A stretch of 64,000 nt of DNA from positions 2,170,001 to 2,234,000 of the forward strand of contig OY970187.1 in NCBI GenBank assembly GCA_963708165.1, given 5' to 3'. The position numbers and the translations under genes were made by a program. Shown here in pieces: positions 28,373-36,893 of the stretch. The first letter of the stretch is position 1. Each line of letters starts with the position of its first letter. Below the pieces are notes generated by a model. That model was not told the origin of the DNA and made no database searches. It was given only the letters and a program-made list of their open reading frames with translations. This DNA comes from Rubricoccus sp963708165. Its GTDB lineage: Bacteria > Bacteroidota > Rhodothermia > Rhodothermales > Rubricoccaceae.

Positions 28373-30031
28373 CTACCCCATCACGTCGAGGTGGCTGGCG
28401 AGGCGTTCCGCGATGGCGCGCCAGTCGAAGCGCGCCTCGGCCTCGCGGCGGAGTTCGGCCTGGTACTGACGCGGGTGCTCCAGCGTGCGCGAGAGGCGGT
28501 CGGCGAGGTCAGCGACGCGGTGCTCGGCCTCGGGACGGACCAGCAACAACTCGCGCGCCTCTGGCGGCAAACCGTCCGCGAGCGTGCGCAGGCTGTCGCC
28601 CATGCCGCCGATATCTGGCCCGACGGGCAGCACGCCAGCGGCGGCGCTTTCGGGGACGACGAGCGGGGACGCCTCGCGCACGACCGAGGGGAACGCGCCC
28701 GCATCGGCCAACCCGTAGAGCGGCCCCAGCGCGGCGTGGTCCAGGAAGCCTGTGAACACGACCGAGCCGTCGGTCATGGCCTCTTGCGCCGTCGCGAAAT
28801 ACGCGTCGGCTTCGCCCGCTTCGTCGAGGCCGTCGAGGAAGGCTTGGGCAGCGAAGAACGGCTCGGCGTCCAGCCCGCCCGCGCCTTCGAGCGCGCCGCC
28901 CAGCCGGACGATCTGGCGCACCAGATCCTCGCGCCCGTTTGCGAGGGCCCACGCGAGGCCTTCGAGCGCCTCTCGCAGTCCGCCCGTTCCGGCCACGAGC
29001 AGCCGCGCGCCCGCGTGCTGCGCCGCCACGCGCGGAAACGCCATCATCAGCGCGGGCATCCCCTTCGCTGCGATGAGCCGCCCGACGAACACGACGGTCT
29101 TCGCCTCGGTCCAGTCGATGCCGCCGAGCTTGGCCTCCAGCGCCTCGTCGGGCGCGGACCGTTCGTACTCGCCCGCACCGAGCGCCTCCTGTACGGCCTC
29201 ATCGCTCGCGCCAGAGGCAAGTGCCGCCAGCCTCTGGCGAAGCGCCGACTCCTGCTGCGCGGTGCGGCCTCTGGCGTCGCCTGCCGTCTTGGCAATCTCC
29301 TCCACTGCCAGAGGTCGGTCCTCGCGCGCGACGAGTTGGAAGACCGAGGTATCGGTTCCAACCGGCATTCGGTCCATCTTGGCCTCGATGCCGTCCAGGC
29401 TCGCGAACACCTCTTGGATGCGGCCCTCCATCTCGCCGTTGAGCGCCCACACGCCAGAGGCGGCGCGGGCAGCTTCCTCGGCGAGCGTGCGGCTGCGCGC
29501 CTCTTTCTTGACCACGTACTCGATGGCGCTGCCGTGCGGCAGGATCGCGAACGGCGCCCCGCCTCTGGCGCGCGCTCGCGCCGCCGCGACAGCCATCATC
29601 ACGGTGTGGTTGACGATCCAGGCCACCACGCCGTTTTCCTCGGCCACGGCCCGCAGCGCCCGCGCGTTGCGCTCGATGTACTCCGCCAGAGGCGCGTCCT
29701 CCAGGTCGGGGATGTAGACCACGTAGTCGCTCGGGCGGCTAGGCCGGACATAGGCCGGAAGCACCTCCAACTCGGGCACGTGCACGGTCACTCGGCCGGG
29801 GTATGGCGTAGGGCGCGGCGCCACGGTCGAGGTGGTCTCGCCAGAGGCCGCGATGGTGTAGGCCTCGCTCACGAAGTCGAACCGCGCGGGGTCGGATTCC
29901 TGGCAGACGACGTGCACGTCGCGTCCGTTGGCGGCGAGCGCGCGCAGCACGGCGCGCGTCCACAGGTTGGAGCCCGCGCCGGAGAAGCCGTAGCCGTGGA
30001 CGACGCCGAGAGGGGAGGAGGGATGAGGCAT
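28373..30031 (-). CDS. glycosyltransferase family 4 (GT-B fold)
   Basis: 552 residues from the ATG at 30031 (MPHPSSPLGVVHGYGFSGAGSN). The N-terminal Rossmann half has VVHGYGFSGAGSNLWTRAVLRALAANGRDVHVVCQE and FAILPHGSAIEYVV. The C-terminal GT4 half has KTVVFVGRLIAAKGMPALMMAF, ARLLVAGTGG and FPSVVREASPLVVPESAAAGV, where the EX7E-like nucleotide-sugar contact sits. A helical insert between the two halves is unusually long. It probably transfers a sugar in envelope polysaccharide or glycolipid synthesis. A sugar nucleotidyltransferase gene is divergently placed 116 bp away and may supply the donor. The segment upstream of this start is a C/G-rich hairpin, not coding. Confidence 0.88.
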   Translation of the reverse strand: MPHPSSPLGVVHGYGFSGAGSNLWTRAVLRALAANGRDVHVVCQESDPARFDFVSEAYTIAASGETTSTVAPRPTPYPGRVTVHVPELEVLPAYVRPSRPSDYVVYIPDLEDAPLAEYIERNARALRAVAEENGVVAWIVNHTVMMAVAAARARARGGAPFAILPHGSAIEYVVKKEARSRTLAEEAARAASGVWALNGEMEGRIQEVFASLDGIEAKMDRMPVGTDTSVFQLVAREDRPLAVEEIAKTAGDARGRTAQQESALRQRLAALASGASDEAVQEALGAGEYERSAPDEALEAKLGGIDWTEAKTVVFVGRLIAAKGMPALMMAFPRVAAQHAGARLLVAGTGGLREALEGLAWALANGREDLVRQIVRLGGALEGAGGLDAEPFFAAQAFLDGLDEAGEADAYFATAQEAMTDGSVVFTGFLDHAALGPLYGLADAGAFPSVVREASPLVVPESAAAGVLPVGPDIGGMGDSLRTLADGLPPEARELLLVRPEAEHRVADLADRLSRTLEHPRQYQAELRREAEARFDWRAIAERLASHLDVMG

Positions 30032-30144
30032 GCGAGGGATAGAGGGATGGGCAGAGGCGGAACGGACCCGGGCACCTTCGGTTCGCGCTCTGGCGCGGCT
30101 GACACCCCGCATCCCTCCATCCCTCTGACATCCCGCATCCCTCC
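30012..30144. repeat. G-rich/C-rich hairpin element between divergent genes
   Basis: The left arm (30012-30050) is purine-rich, with GAGGGATAGAGGGATGGG. The right arm (30105-30144) is its approximate complement, with CATCCCTCCATCCCTC and CATCCCGCATCCCTCC. The middle contains a partial iterated repeat. The plan is the same as for the inserts in the two kinase genes. It overlaps the glycosyltransferase start and reaches to within 3 bp of the nucleotidyltransferase start, so it may influence both promoters. Confidence 0.55.
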
Positions 30145-30147
30145 ACC

Positions 30148-30903
30148 ATGGACGCCATGATTCTCGCGGCCGGCTTCGGCACCCGCCTCCGCCCGCTCAC
30201 GAACCACACGCCCAAAGCCTTGGTCGAGGTGGCCGAGGTGCCCATGCTGGAGCGCGTCGCGCAGCGCCTGATTGCCTCTGGCGCCGACCGCCTGATCGTC
30301 AACGTGTCGCACCTGGGCGAGCAGGTGGAGGACTACGTGCGCGAGGCCGAGTGGAAGACCGCCTCTGGCGAGAGTGTCGAGAGCGTGGTCAGCCACGAGC
30401 CCGGCGCGCCGCTCGAAACCGGCGGCGGGATCAAAAAGGCCGCGGGCTTTTTCCGCCGGACCGAGCCGTTCTTGGTTCACAACGCGGACATCCTGACGAG
30501 CGTGGACCTCCGCGCTCTGTGGGCGCAGCAGACCGCCACGCCAGAGGCCTTCGCCACGCTCGCCGTCGCACCGGCCGAGACCGACCGCTACCTCTTGGTG
30601 GACGATGGCGGCCTGCTCGGCTACGCCTACAAGGGCGAGGAGCACACCAAGCGCGACGCCTCGGGCGAGATCCGCCGCGTCGATTTTTGCGGCGCCCAGG
30701 CCTGCGCGCCCAAGCTCCTGGACGAGCTTCTGGCGGTGGAAGACGACACGTTTAGCGTCATGACCACCTACCTCCGCCTCGCCGCCACGCCGGGCGCGAT
30801 CCGCGTGTACGAAGGCGACCCGGCGAACCGCTTTCTCGATGTCGGCACGCCAGAGCGGCTGGAGGAAGCCTCTGGCGCGGTCGCCAGAGGAGAGTTTGCA
30901 TAA
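30148..30903 (+). CDS. sugar-phosphate nucleotidyltransferase (MurU/GCD1-like)
   Basis: 251 residues, starting MDAMILAAGFGTRLRPLTNHTPKALVEV, the nucleotide-binding signature of NDP-sugar pyrophosphorylases. VHNADILTSVDLRAL supplies the metal-binding Asp. GAPLETGGGIKKAAGFF and the C-terminal NRFLDVGTPERLEEA fit the MurNAc-1-phosphate uridylyltransferase or mannose-1-phosphate guanylyltransferase type of short enzyme with no left-handed helix domain. The exact sugar cannot be told from sequence. It is divergent from a GT4 gene, suggesting a shared role in surface glycans. Copies of the iterated repeat encode IASGADRL, TASGESVE and EEASGAVARGE. Confidence 0.88.
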   Translation: MDAMILAAGFGTRLRPLTNHTPKALVEVAEVPMLERVAQRLIASGADRLIVNVSHLGEQVEDYVREAEWKTASGESVESVVSHEPGAPLETGGGIKKAAGFFRRTEPFLVHNADILTSVDLRALWAQQTATPEAFATLAVAPAETDRYLLVDDGGLLGYAYKGEEHTKRDASGEIRRVDFCGAQACAPKLLDELLAVEDDTFSVMTTYLRLAATPGAIRVYEGDPANRFLDVGTPERLEEASGAVARGEFA

Positions 30904-31010
30904 GGGGGCCTAGGAACTGGCTTGTGGGGCCTGGCAGAGTCTGACCTCGGCCTCTGGCGCCAGAGGCGCGCCCGCATCCCTCTCTCATGCCTCCATCCCG
31001 CATCCCAGCC

Positions 31011-31382
31011 ATGCAAATCCAACCCAGCCTCAACGTCCTTGGCACGCCGCTGCAGTCCTGCGGCACGGACCCACTCACGGGCTTCTACCGCGACGGCTGC
31101 TGCGAGACCGGCCCGGACGACCACGGCACGCACGTCGTCTGCGCCGTGATGACCGTGGAGTTTCTCGCGTTCACCGCCGCCAGAGGCAACGACCTCTCGA
31201 CGCCGCGACCCGAGTACCGCTTTCCGGGCCTCGTGCCCGGCGACCGCTGGTGCCTCTGCGTCAGCCGCTGGCGCGAGGCGCTGGAGGCGGGCGCCGCACC
31301 ACCCGTCGTGCTGGAGGCGACCAACCGGAAGGCGCTCGACGTGGTGCGCGTGGAAGACCTGCAGGCGCACGCAGCGGCCTGA
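31011..31382 (+). CDS. DUF2237 family protein
   Basis: 123 residues with near-complete identity to the DUF2237 pattern: NVLGTPLQSCGTDPLTGFYRDGCCETG, HVVCAVMTVEFLAFTAARGNDLSTP, FPGLVPGDRWCLCVSRWREAL and PPVVLEATNRKALDVV. The conserved Cys and Asp/His residues suggest metal binding, but the family has no assigned function. The ATG at 31011 is chosen because homology begins there. An upstream in-frame ATG reads through low-complexity C-rich DNA. It is a single-gene unit flanked by repeats. Confidence 0.9.
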   Translation: MQIQPSLNVLGTPLQSCGTDPLTGFYRDGCCETGPDDHGTHVVCAVMTVEFLAFTAARGNDLSTPRPEYRFPGLVPGDRWCLCVSRWREALEAGAAPPVVLEATNRKALDVVRVEDLQAHAAA

Positions 31383-31470
31383 GCCTCTGATGCAGAACGG
31401 GCTCTCGGGCCGGGGCTGCTACTAGCGCCAGAGGCCTCTGGCGGCTAGAGCTCAGGAGCATCCTGCGAGA

Positions 31471-31648
31471 ACCCCCTGCTTCGCTCGCCCTACGGTCGCG
31501 AAGCTGTCCCCCTGAAAGCGGGGACAGGTGACATCGTAGTCTGTTCGAGACACAGGCAGGCTACCATCGTCGGGGAGATTCCAATCTGAACTGTCCCCAC
31601 TTCTGGGGGACAGGAAAACCGCCGTCACAGGCGTGTTTTCCGGGGGGT
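31471..31648. repeat. MITE-like intergenic repeat, copy 3 of 3
   Basis: ACCCCCTGCTTCGCTC at the left end, GTCGCGAAGCTGTCCCCCTG, two GTCCCC..GGGGAC-type hairpins, and CCGGGGGGTT at the right end. It shares the segment CATCCTG just upstream with the 4.1-kb copy. It sits in the spacer between convergent genes. Confidence 0.7.
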
Positions 31649-31713
31649 TCTGCCCAGCCAAGCACGGAGCCATGCACGGAACCATAGGCCTCTGGCGCCA
31701 GAGGCCCGCGCGT

Positions 31714-33130
31714 CTACAGCACTGCGCCCGTGATCGCGAAGCCGATGATCGCCACCGCGCCCGCCATCAGCGCGTAGGGCAGCTGCGTGCGGACGTGCGC
31801 GATGTGATCCGTGGCCGCCGCGAGGCTGGAGACGATGGTGGTGTCCGAGATCGGCGAGGCGTGGTCGCCGAAGATGCCGCCTGCGAGCGAGGCCGCGAGG
31901 AACGGCGCCAGAGGCAGGCCGAGCGCCGCCGCGGCAGGCACCGCAATCGGAATCATGATGGCGAACGTGCCCCAACTCGTGCCCGTCGAGAAGGCCACGA
32001 AGGCGCCGGTGATGAACACGAGCGGCAGGAGCAGCGCCGGGCCGACGCCTGCGCTTGCGACGCCCTCGGCGACGTATACGCCCGCCCCTAGCTGGCGCGT
32101 GACCGCGCCGAGTGCGAGCGCCAGAAGCAGGATCAGTGCCATGCCGAGCATCCCGCCCGCGCCCTTGAGGCCGGTCTCTGTCAGCTGCTTCACGTTCATG
32201 CCGCGCTGCACGAACATCAGGCCCCACGCAACCGCCAAGCCAACCAGAACAGCCCAGAGCACGCTCGTCGATCCGCTGCCGTCCAAGAGGTTGCCGTCGC
32301 CCGTAATCCACAAGCCCAGCGGCATCGCGACGACCATCGCCGCCAGAGGCAGGATCATGTTGAACGCCCGCGCCGGGATGTTTCCGACCGGCTCCGGGAC
32401 CAACGCGCCCTCGTCCACGGCGGGCGCCGAGCCCTCGTCGAACAGCTCGCCTCTGGCGGCGCGCTCCTCCGCGCGCTTCATCGGGCCGACGGCCCAGCCG
32501 GTAACGGCCACGAAGCCTGCGAGGGCGACGGCTGCCAGGGCGTAGAAGTTAAACGGGATGGCGCTCACGAACAGGCGCAGCGGCTCTTCCACGCCCTGCT
32601 CGCCCAGCAGGCCGAGGATGTAGGCGCCCCACGCGTTGAGCGGCAGCAGGATGCAGACGGCCGCGCTGGTGCTGTCGATGATGTAGGCCAGCATCTCGCG
32701 CGAGCGCTTCTGGCGGTCGAACAGCGGCCGCGCCACGCTGCCCGCGACCAAAACCGTGATGTTGCTCTCGATAAAGATCACGACGCCCGTCAGGTAGGCC
32801 AGCAGCCGCGCGCCTCTGGCGCCCGCGAACACGCCGCGCCGCTCCAACATTTCGACGAATCCCTTGACGCCGCCCGCGGCCTCGACGGTCGCGATGAGCG
32901 CGCCGATGACGAGCGTGAACAAAATGACGCGCGCGTTGCCCGGCGTCGCCCAGGACGGTCACGAGTCCTTCGATGGCGCCGCCGATGCCCGCCAGAGGAT
33001 TCCAGCCCGCCAGGATCGTGAAGCCGAGCACGATGCCCGCGGCGAGCGAGAGGTACACCTGCCGCGTCCAGATGGCGAGGCCGATGGCGAGGATGGGCGG
33101 GAGGAGGCTCGTCCAGGTGGGGTCTTCCAT
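31714..33130 (-). pseudogene. nhaC: NhaC-family Na+/H+ antiporter, one frameshift
   Basis: About 471 residues when joined. It starts at 33130 (MEDPTWTSLLPPILAIGLAIWTRQVYLSLAAG) and runs through about ten hydrophobic helices. Family hallmarks are VVIFIESNITVLVAGSVARPLFDR, STGTSWGTFAIMIPIAVPAA and FGDHASPISDTTIVSSLAAATDHIAHV. It exports Na+ (or exchanges other organic ions) against protons at the inner membrane, suiting a marine organism. Near 32940 an extra base in a CCC run shifts the frame; removing it gives VLGDAGNARVILFTLVIGALIATVEA without a break. A cytoplasmic loop (GELFDEGSAPAVDEG) separates the two halves. Confidence 0.85.
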
Positions 33131-33297
33131 CGGGTGGAACGGGGGCGCAGGGGTGAAGCCGGAAGGATACCGCCGCCGCCAGAGGCTCCGAGGGCTGGTC
33201 TCCGGCGGTCTCGCCTCTAGCACGCACGCCGCCTCTGGCGCCAGAGGTAGAACCTGGCGCACCGCCGCGGGTCCGTGCTCTCTCCCGCACCAGTCAC

Positions 33298-34512
33298 ATG
33301 GACTCGCTCACCCAGATCGCGCTCGGCGGTGCCGTTGGTGCCGCCGCCAGAGGCCCCAAACTGGGCCGCGCGGCGGTGCTCTGGGGCGCCGTCGCCGGGA
33401 CCGTGCCGGACCTCGACGTGCTGGCGTACCCGCTTGTCGACCCGGCGTCGGAGTTGCTCTTCCACCGCGGCATCACGCACGGGCTGGCGTTCGCGTTTGT
33501 GGCCGGGCCGGCGCTGGGCTGGCTCGCGCACCGGCTGCGCCTCTGGCGCGGCAGCGTGGTTGCGGGCGAGACGTGGCGGGACATGGCCGCTGTCTTCTTC
33601 TGGGGCCTGTTCACGCACCCCATTCTGGACGTGTTCACGATCTACGGCACCCAGCTCGCGGCGCCGTTCTCGGACCGGATGTTCGCCGTCGGAAGTGTGT
33701 TCATTCTCGACCCGGCGGTCACGCTGCCTCTGGCGCTCGCGCTCGTCGTCGGCCTCTGGCGCCAGAGGCTGCTCCGCCGCGCAGCGCTCGTGGGTTTGGC
33801 CGTGGCGTGCGCGTACATCGGCGCAGGGCTCGCGATGCAAGCGCACGCCAGAGGCACGGCCGAGACGGCGCTAGCCGAACGTGGGATGGTACCTGAGCGC
33901 CTTCTGGTCTCGGCCGGTCCGCTGTCGTCGCTGATCTGGCGCGGCGTGGCGCTGGAAAACGGCCAGATCACCCCGTTCTCGCTCCACGTGTCGGACCCGC
34001 CAGAGGCCGTCCTGTTCGAGCCGCCAGTGCCTCTGGCGGTGCTGCCGGCGGGCTTCGCCGAGAGCCGCAACGGGCGCACGCTGCTGTGGTTCTCGCACGG
34101 CTGGCTGGCCGAGTCTGGGGGCGACAGCCTCTACACGTCTCCCGCGAGCGACACGCCCGCGTTCCACGTCGCCGACGTGCGCTTCGGCCGCGGGGGCCTG
34201 GACGCCACAGATGCCTGGGTCTTCCGCTGGCGCGTCGAGCCCGACGCGCCGTTCGCGTTCTCGCAGGTGCAGCGCGCGCCGAGCTTCGAGGAGGGTGAGT
34301 TCGCGCGCCTCTGGCGCTGGATCATTGGATCGCCAGAGGCCAGATCGCCAGAGGCTAGATCGCCAGAGGCTAGATCGCCAGAGGCTAGATCGCCAGAGGC
34401 TAGATCGCCAGAGGTGCGCCCGCGCTCAGGCTTCGCCCCAACCGCGGACCCCGCCAGAGGCCCACGCGTAGACCCTCGCACCCCCTCTTCCTCTCCAGAC
34501 CTCACGCCATGA
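33298..34512 (+). CDS. YdjM/DUF457-type membrane-bound metal-dependent hydrolase
   Basis: 404 residues. The N-terminus has the family motifs MDSLTQIALGGAVGAAARG, AGTVPDLDVLAYPLVDP and LLFHRGITHGLAFAFV, and about five membrane helices, with FTHPILDVFTIYGTQLAAPFSD and VFILDPAVTLPLAL. The conserved Asp/His residues are thought to bind metal. The family is often called LexA-regulated YdjM, with an unknown substrate. A soluble C-terminal half faces one side of the membrane. The last 60 residues are an artefact-like tail: six tandem SPEAR units (34329-34415) followed by Pro/Arg-rich sequence running to a stop that overlaps the next gene's ATG. The ancestral stop was probably around 34330. Confidence 0.85.
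   Translation: MDSLTQIALGGAVGAAARGPKLGRAAVLWGAVAGTVPDLDVLAYPLVDPASELLFHRGITHGLAFAFVAGPALGWLAHRLRLWRGSVVAGETWRDMAAVFFWGLFTHPILDVFTIYGTQLAAPFSDRMFAVGSVFILDPAVTLPLALALVVGLWRQRLLRRAALVGLAVACAYIGAGLAMQAHARGTAETALAERGMVPERLLVSAGPLSSLIWRGVALENGQITPFSLHVSDPPEAVLFEPPVPLAVLPAGFAESRNGRTLLWFSHGWLAESGGDSLYTSPASDTPAFHVADVRFGRGGLDATDAWVFRWRVEPDAPFAFSQVQRAPSFEEGEFARLWRWIIGSPEARSPEARSPEARSPEARSPEARSPEVRPRSGFAPTADPARGPRVDPRTPSSSPDLTP
34329..34415. repeat. 6 x 15-bp tandem array of AGATCGCCAGAGGCT
   Basis: Near-perfect tandem expansion of the iterated motif at the 3' end of the YdjM-like gene. It keeps the reading frame and encodes SPEAR five times and SPEVR once. It has no unique spacers, so it is not a CRISPR array. 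Confidence 0.9.
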
Positions 34513-35168
34513 AGTTCTTTATCGACACCGCCTCCCTCGACGAAATCAAGGAGGCCAACGACATGGGCGTCCTCGACGGCGTCACCACCAACCCGTCGCT
34601 GATGCGGAAGGAGGGCGCCGAGGACTTCCACGGCCACATCGCCAAAATCTGCGACATCGTGGACGGCGACGTGTCGGCCGAGATCGTTTCCACGACCTAC
34701 GATGAGATGGTCGCCGAGGGCCGCGAGGTCGCCAAGATCGCGAGCAACGTCGTCGTCAAAGTGCCGCTCATCTTGGATGGCATCAAGGCCATCAAGACGT
34801 TTACCGACGAGGGCATCAAGACCAACTGCACGCTCTGCTTCTCGCCCACGCAGGCACTGATCGCCGCCAAGGCGGGCGCGACGTACATCTCGCCCTTCGT
34901 CGGCCGCCTGGACGACATCTCGTCCAACGGCATGGAACTCATCCGGCAGATCGTGGACATCTACGAGATGTACGACTACGAGACGCAGGTTTTGGCCGCG
35001 AGCGTCCGCCATCCGATGCACGTCGTGGAGTGCGCCGAACTCGGCGCCGACGTGGCAACGATGCCGTTGGACGTGATCAAGAAGCTCCTCAAGCACCCGC
35101 TGACCGACAGCGGCCTGGAGAAGTTCTTGTCGGACTGGGCAGCGTACCAGGAGGCGACGGGCCAGTAG
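34509..35168 (+). CDS. transaldolase / fructose-6-phosphate aldolase (TalC/FSA type)
   Basis: 219 residues, starting MKFFIDTASLDEIKEANDMGVLDGVTTNPSL, the exact signature of small transaldolases. The Schiff-base lysine is in NVVVKVPLILDG (Lys84). CTLCFSPTQALIAAKAGATYISPFVGRLDD and QVLAASVRHPMHVVECAELGADVATMPLDV complete the TIM barrel. It works in the non-oxidative pentose phosphate pathway (transaldolase) or cleaves fructose-6-phosphate (aldolase); sequence alone does not separate these. Its ATG overlaps the preceding stop (ATGA), so it is translationally coupled to the YdjM-like gene. It contains no copy of the iterated repeat, unusual here and consistent with strong constraint. Confidence 0.93.
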   Translation: MKFFIDTASLDEIKEANDMGVLDGVTTNPSLMRKEGAEDFHGHIAKICDIVDGDVSAEIVSTTYDEMVAEGREVAKIASNVVVKVPLILDGIKAIKTFTDEGIKTNCTLCFSPTQALIAAKAGATYISPFVGRLDDISSNGMELIRQIVDIYEMYDYETQVLAASVRHPMHVVECAELGADVATMPLDVIKKLLKHPLTDSGLEKFLSDWAAYQEATGQ

Positions 35169-35177
35169 GCAGGGTCT

Positions 35178-35197
35178 AGCCTCTGGCGCCAGAGGCT
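35178..35197. repeat. perfect 20-bp iterated palindrome after the transaldolase stop (possible terminator)
   Basis: AGCCTCTGGCGCCAGAGGCT lies 9 bp after the stop codon and is followed by GCTTTGTTC, a weak T-rich tail. This is the best candidate for a repeat copy acting as a terminator. Confidence 0.6.
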
Positions 35198-35396
35198 GCT
35201 TTGTTCTCGCGCCCTGCTGGCCTTGGCTGGCGGGGCGCTTCTGTGCGCAGGTGCTCTGTCAGAGGCCTCTGGCGTGGCGCGGTGCTGGGGTGGAACACAT
35301 CCTGAGAACGCTCTGTCCGGCGCTCCGATCTACTGCCAGAGGCCGTATCGCCAGAGGCCCGTGCCCGCACGCTAGCTTGGCGCCCGCCCCCGTTCC

Positions 35397-36320
35397 GTGC
35401 CTGCACCCGCCTTCGTGACCGTGACTCGCCTGCTCCCTCTTCTCGTCCTCGCCGGCTGCCTCGGCACCGCCGACTCTGAGCCTCTGGCGGTGCCGAGTGC
35501 GGCGCCAGAGGCCGGTACCGTCGCCGCCGGTGCCGTCGCCGCCGACACCGTCGTCGTCGACTCGGTGCGCAGCATGGCGCTGCCGCCGCCCATCCCGATG
35601 CGCGCGCCCGAGCCTCTGGCGCCCGAGGCTCCTGACCTGCCCGAGGGCTTCGTGCGGCTCAGTGCCACCGCGCCCGAGATCGCGCTGGAGATGCGCTACA
35701 CGACGGCCTACAACTTCGTCGGCGAGCCCATCGACGGCTACCTCGCGCCCGAGTGCATCCTGAGCGAGGAGGCCGCCGACAAGCTCAAGCTCGTCGCGGC
35801 CGACCTGGAAGCCGACGGGCTGGGCCTCAAGGTGTACGACTGCTACCGGCCGCAGGACGCCGTCAACCACTTCGCCCGGTGGGCGAGCGGCAGCGACGCG
35901 AGCATGAAAACCGCCTTCTACCCGGACGAGCGCCGCGGCCGACTCTTCCAGCGCGGCTACATCGCCACCCGCAGCGGCCACAGCCGCGGCTCGACCGTGG
36001 ACCTCACGCTGGTCCAGCTTCCGGCCTCTGGCGCGGTGATGCGCACCTACCCCTCGCCAGAGGCGCTGCAGCGCTGCGACGCGCCCCGCGGCCAGCGCCT
36101 GGACGAGGGTGACCTGGACATGGGCACGGCCTACGACTGCCTGGACGCGTCCGCGGCGACGGCCTCTGGCGCTGTCTCGCGCACGGCGCAGCGCAACCGC
36201 CAGAGGCTCAAGAGCGCCATGCGCGCGCGCGGCTTTATCAACTACTCCAAGGAGTGGTGGCACTTCACGCTGGGCGGCGAGCCGTTCCGCGGCCAGTATT
36301 TCAACTTCCCCGTCGAATGA
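35397..36320 (+). CDS. D-Ala-D-Ala dipeptidase (VanX/DdpX, peptidase M15D), lipoprotein
   Basis: 307 residues. A signal with a lipobox (TRLLPLLVLAGCLG) places it in the periplasm. A Pro/Ala linker rich in repeat-encoded segments (EPLAVPSAAPEAG, EPLAPEAPDLPEG) precedes the domain. The domain has the VanX features: YDCYRPQDAVNHF (catalytic Arg), SGHSRGSTVDLTLV (zinc His and Asp), and NYSKEWWHFTLG (catalytic Glu, zinc His). It cleaves D-Ala-D-Ala, so it is likely to serve in cell-wall recycling rather than vancomycin resistance, since no vanHA partners are present. GTG at 35397 is used; a GTG at 35415 is also possible. Its stop overlaps the next gene's ATG. Confidence 0.9.
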   Translation: MPAPAFVTVTRLLPLLVLAGCLGTADSEPLAVPSAAPEAGTVAAGAVAADTVVVDSVRSMALPPPIPMRAPEPLAPEAPDLPEGFVRLSATAPEIALEMRYTTAYNFVGEPIDGYLAPECILSEEAADKLKLVAADLEADGLGLKVYDCYRPQDAVNHFARWASGSDASMKTAFYPDERRGRLFQRGYIATRSGHSRGSTVDLTLVQLPASGAVMRTYPSPEALQRCDAPRGQRLDEGDLDMGTAYDCLDASAATASGAVSRTAQRNRQRLKSAMRARGFINYSKEWWHFTLGGEPFRGQYFNFPVE

Positions 36321-36841
36321 GCACGCGTCAGTACCCGGTCGGACGGTTTGAGCACGAGGGGCCGGTTTCGGACGAGCAGCTTCGCGCCTGGATCGGAGAG
36401 ATCTCGGCGTTGCCCGCGCAGATGCGCGCCGCCGCCAGAGGCCTGAGCGCAGAGCAGTTGGACACGCCGTACCGGCCCGGTGGGTGGACGCTTCGGCAGG
36501 TCATCCATCACGTCCCGGACAGCCACATGAACGCGTTCGTGCGCTTCAAGTGGGCGCTGACCGAGGACACGCCGACCATCAAGGCCTACGACGAAACGGC
36601 CTGGGCCGAGCTGGGCGACACGCGCGTCGCGCCCGTCGAAACCAGTCTGGATCTGCTCTCGGCACTCCATGCCCGGTGGGTTGCGCTGATGGGCACGATG
36701 GCGCCAGAGGCTTGGGACCGCACGCTGCTCCATCCCGCCAGCGGGCCAATGGTGCTGCGCTGGATGGCGGGCTTGTACGCCTGGCACGGGCGCCACCACT
36801 TGGCGCACCTGACGACAACTATCGCGCGCCACAGCTGGTAG
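36317..36841 (+). CDS. DinB/YfiT-type metal-dependent transferase (BstA-like)
   Basis: 174 residues, four-helix bundle. MSTRQYPVGRFEHEGPVSDEQLRAWIGEISALPAQM is the usual start of YfiT-type proteins. Metal-binding histidines are in LRQVIHHVPDSHMN and LYAWHGRHHLAHLT. DGWT-like context is seen in YRPGGWTLRQVIHH. Members transfer a thiol (bacillithiol or similar) to electrophiles or act as metal-dependent hydrolases. The ATG overlaps the dipeptidase stop codon (ATGA), so the two are coupled. One internal repeat copy encodes AAARGLSA. The stop codon's last base is also the first base of a perfect iterated palindrome. Confidence 0.88.
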   Translation: MSTRQYPVGRFEHEGPVSDEQLRAWIGEISALPAQMRAAARGLSAEQLDTPYRPGGWTLRQVIHHVPDSHMNAFVRFKWALTEDTPTIKAYDETAWAELGDTRVAPVETSLDLLSALHARWVALMGTMAPEAWDRTLLHPASGPMVLRWMAGLYAWHGRHHLAHLTTTIARHSW

Positions 36842-36858
36842 CCTCTGGCGCCAGAGGC
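36841..36858. repeat. perfect 18-bp iterated palindrome overlapping a stop codon
   Basis: TAG of the DinB-like gene runs directly into GCCTCTGGCGCCAGAGGC, sharing its G. It is the clearest case of the motif anchored on a stop codon, as uptake-signal terminators are in some other bacteria. Confidence 0.75.
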
Positions 36859-36893
36859 CACCGTGTTCTGAAGCCGCGCAACCATTCGAACCG

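Noticed and set aside
34329..34415. Short regular repeats that could suggest a CRISPR array
   Set aside because: The units are 15 bp, contiguous and without unique spacers, and they encode in-frame SPEAR. No cas genes are present.
35397..36320. Vancomycin-resistance role for the VanX-like protein
   Set aside because: No vanH, vanA or two-component partner is nearby, and the protein is a lipoprotein in a putative Gram-negative, where glycopeptides rarely act.
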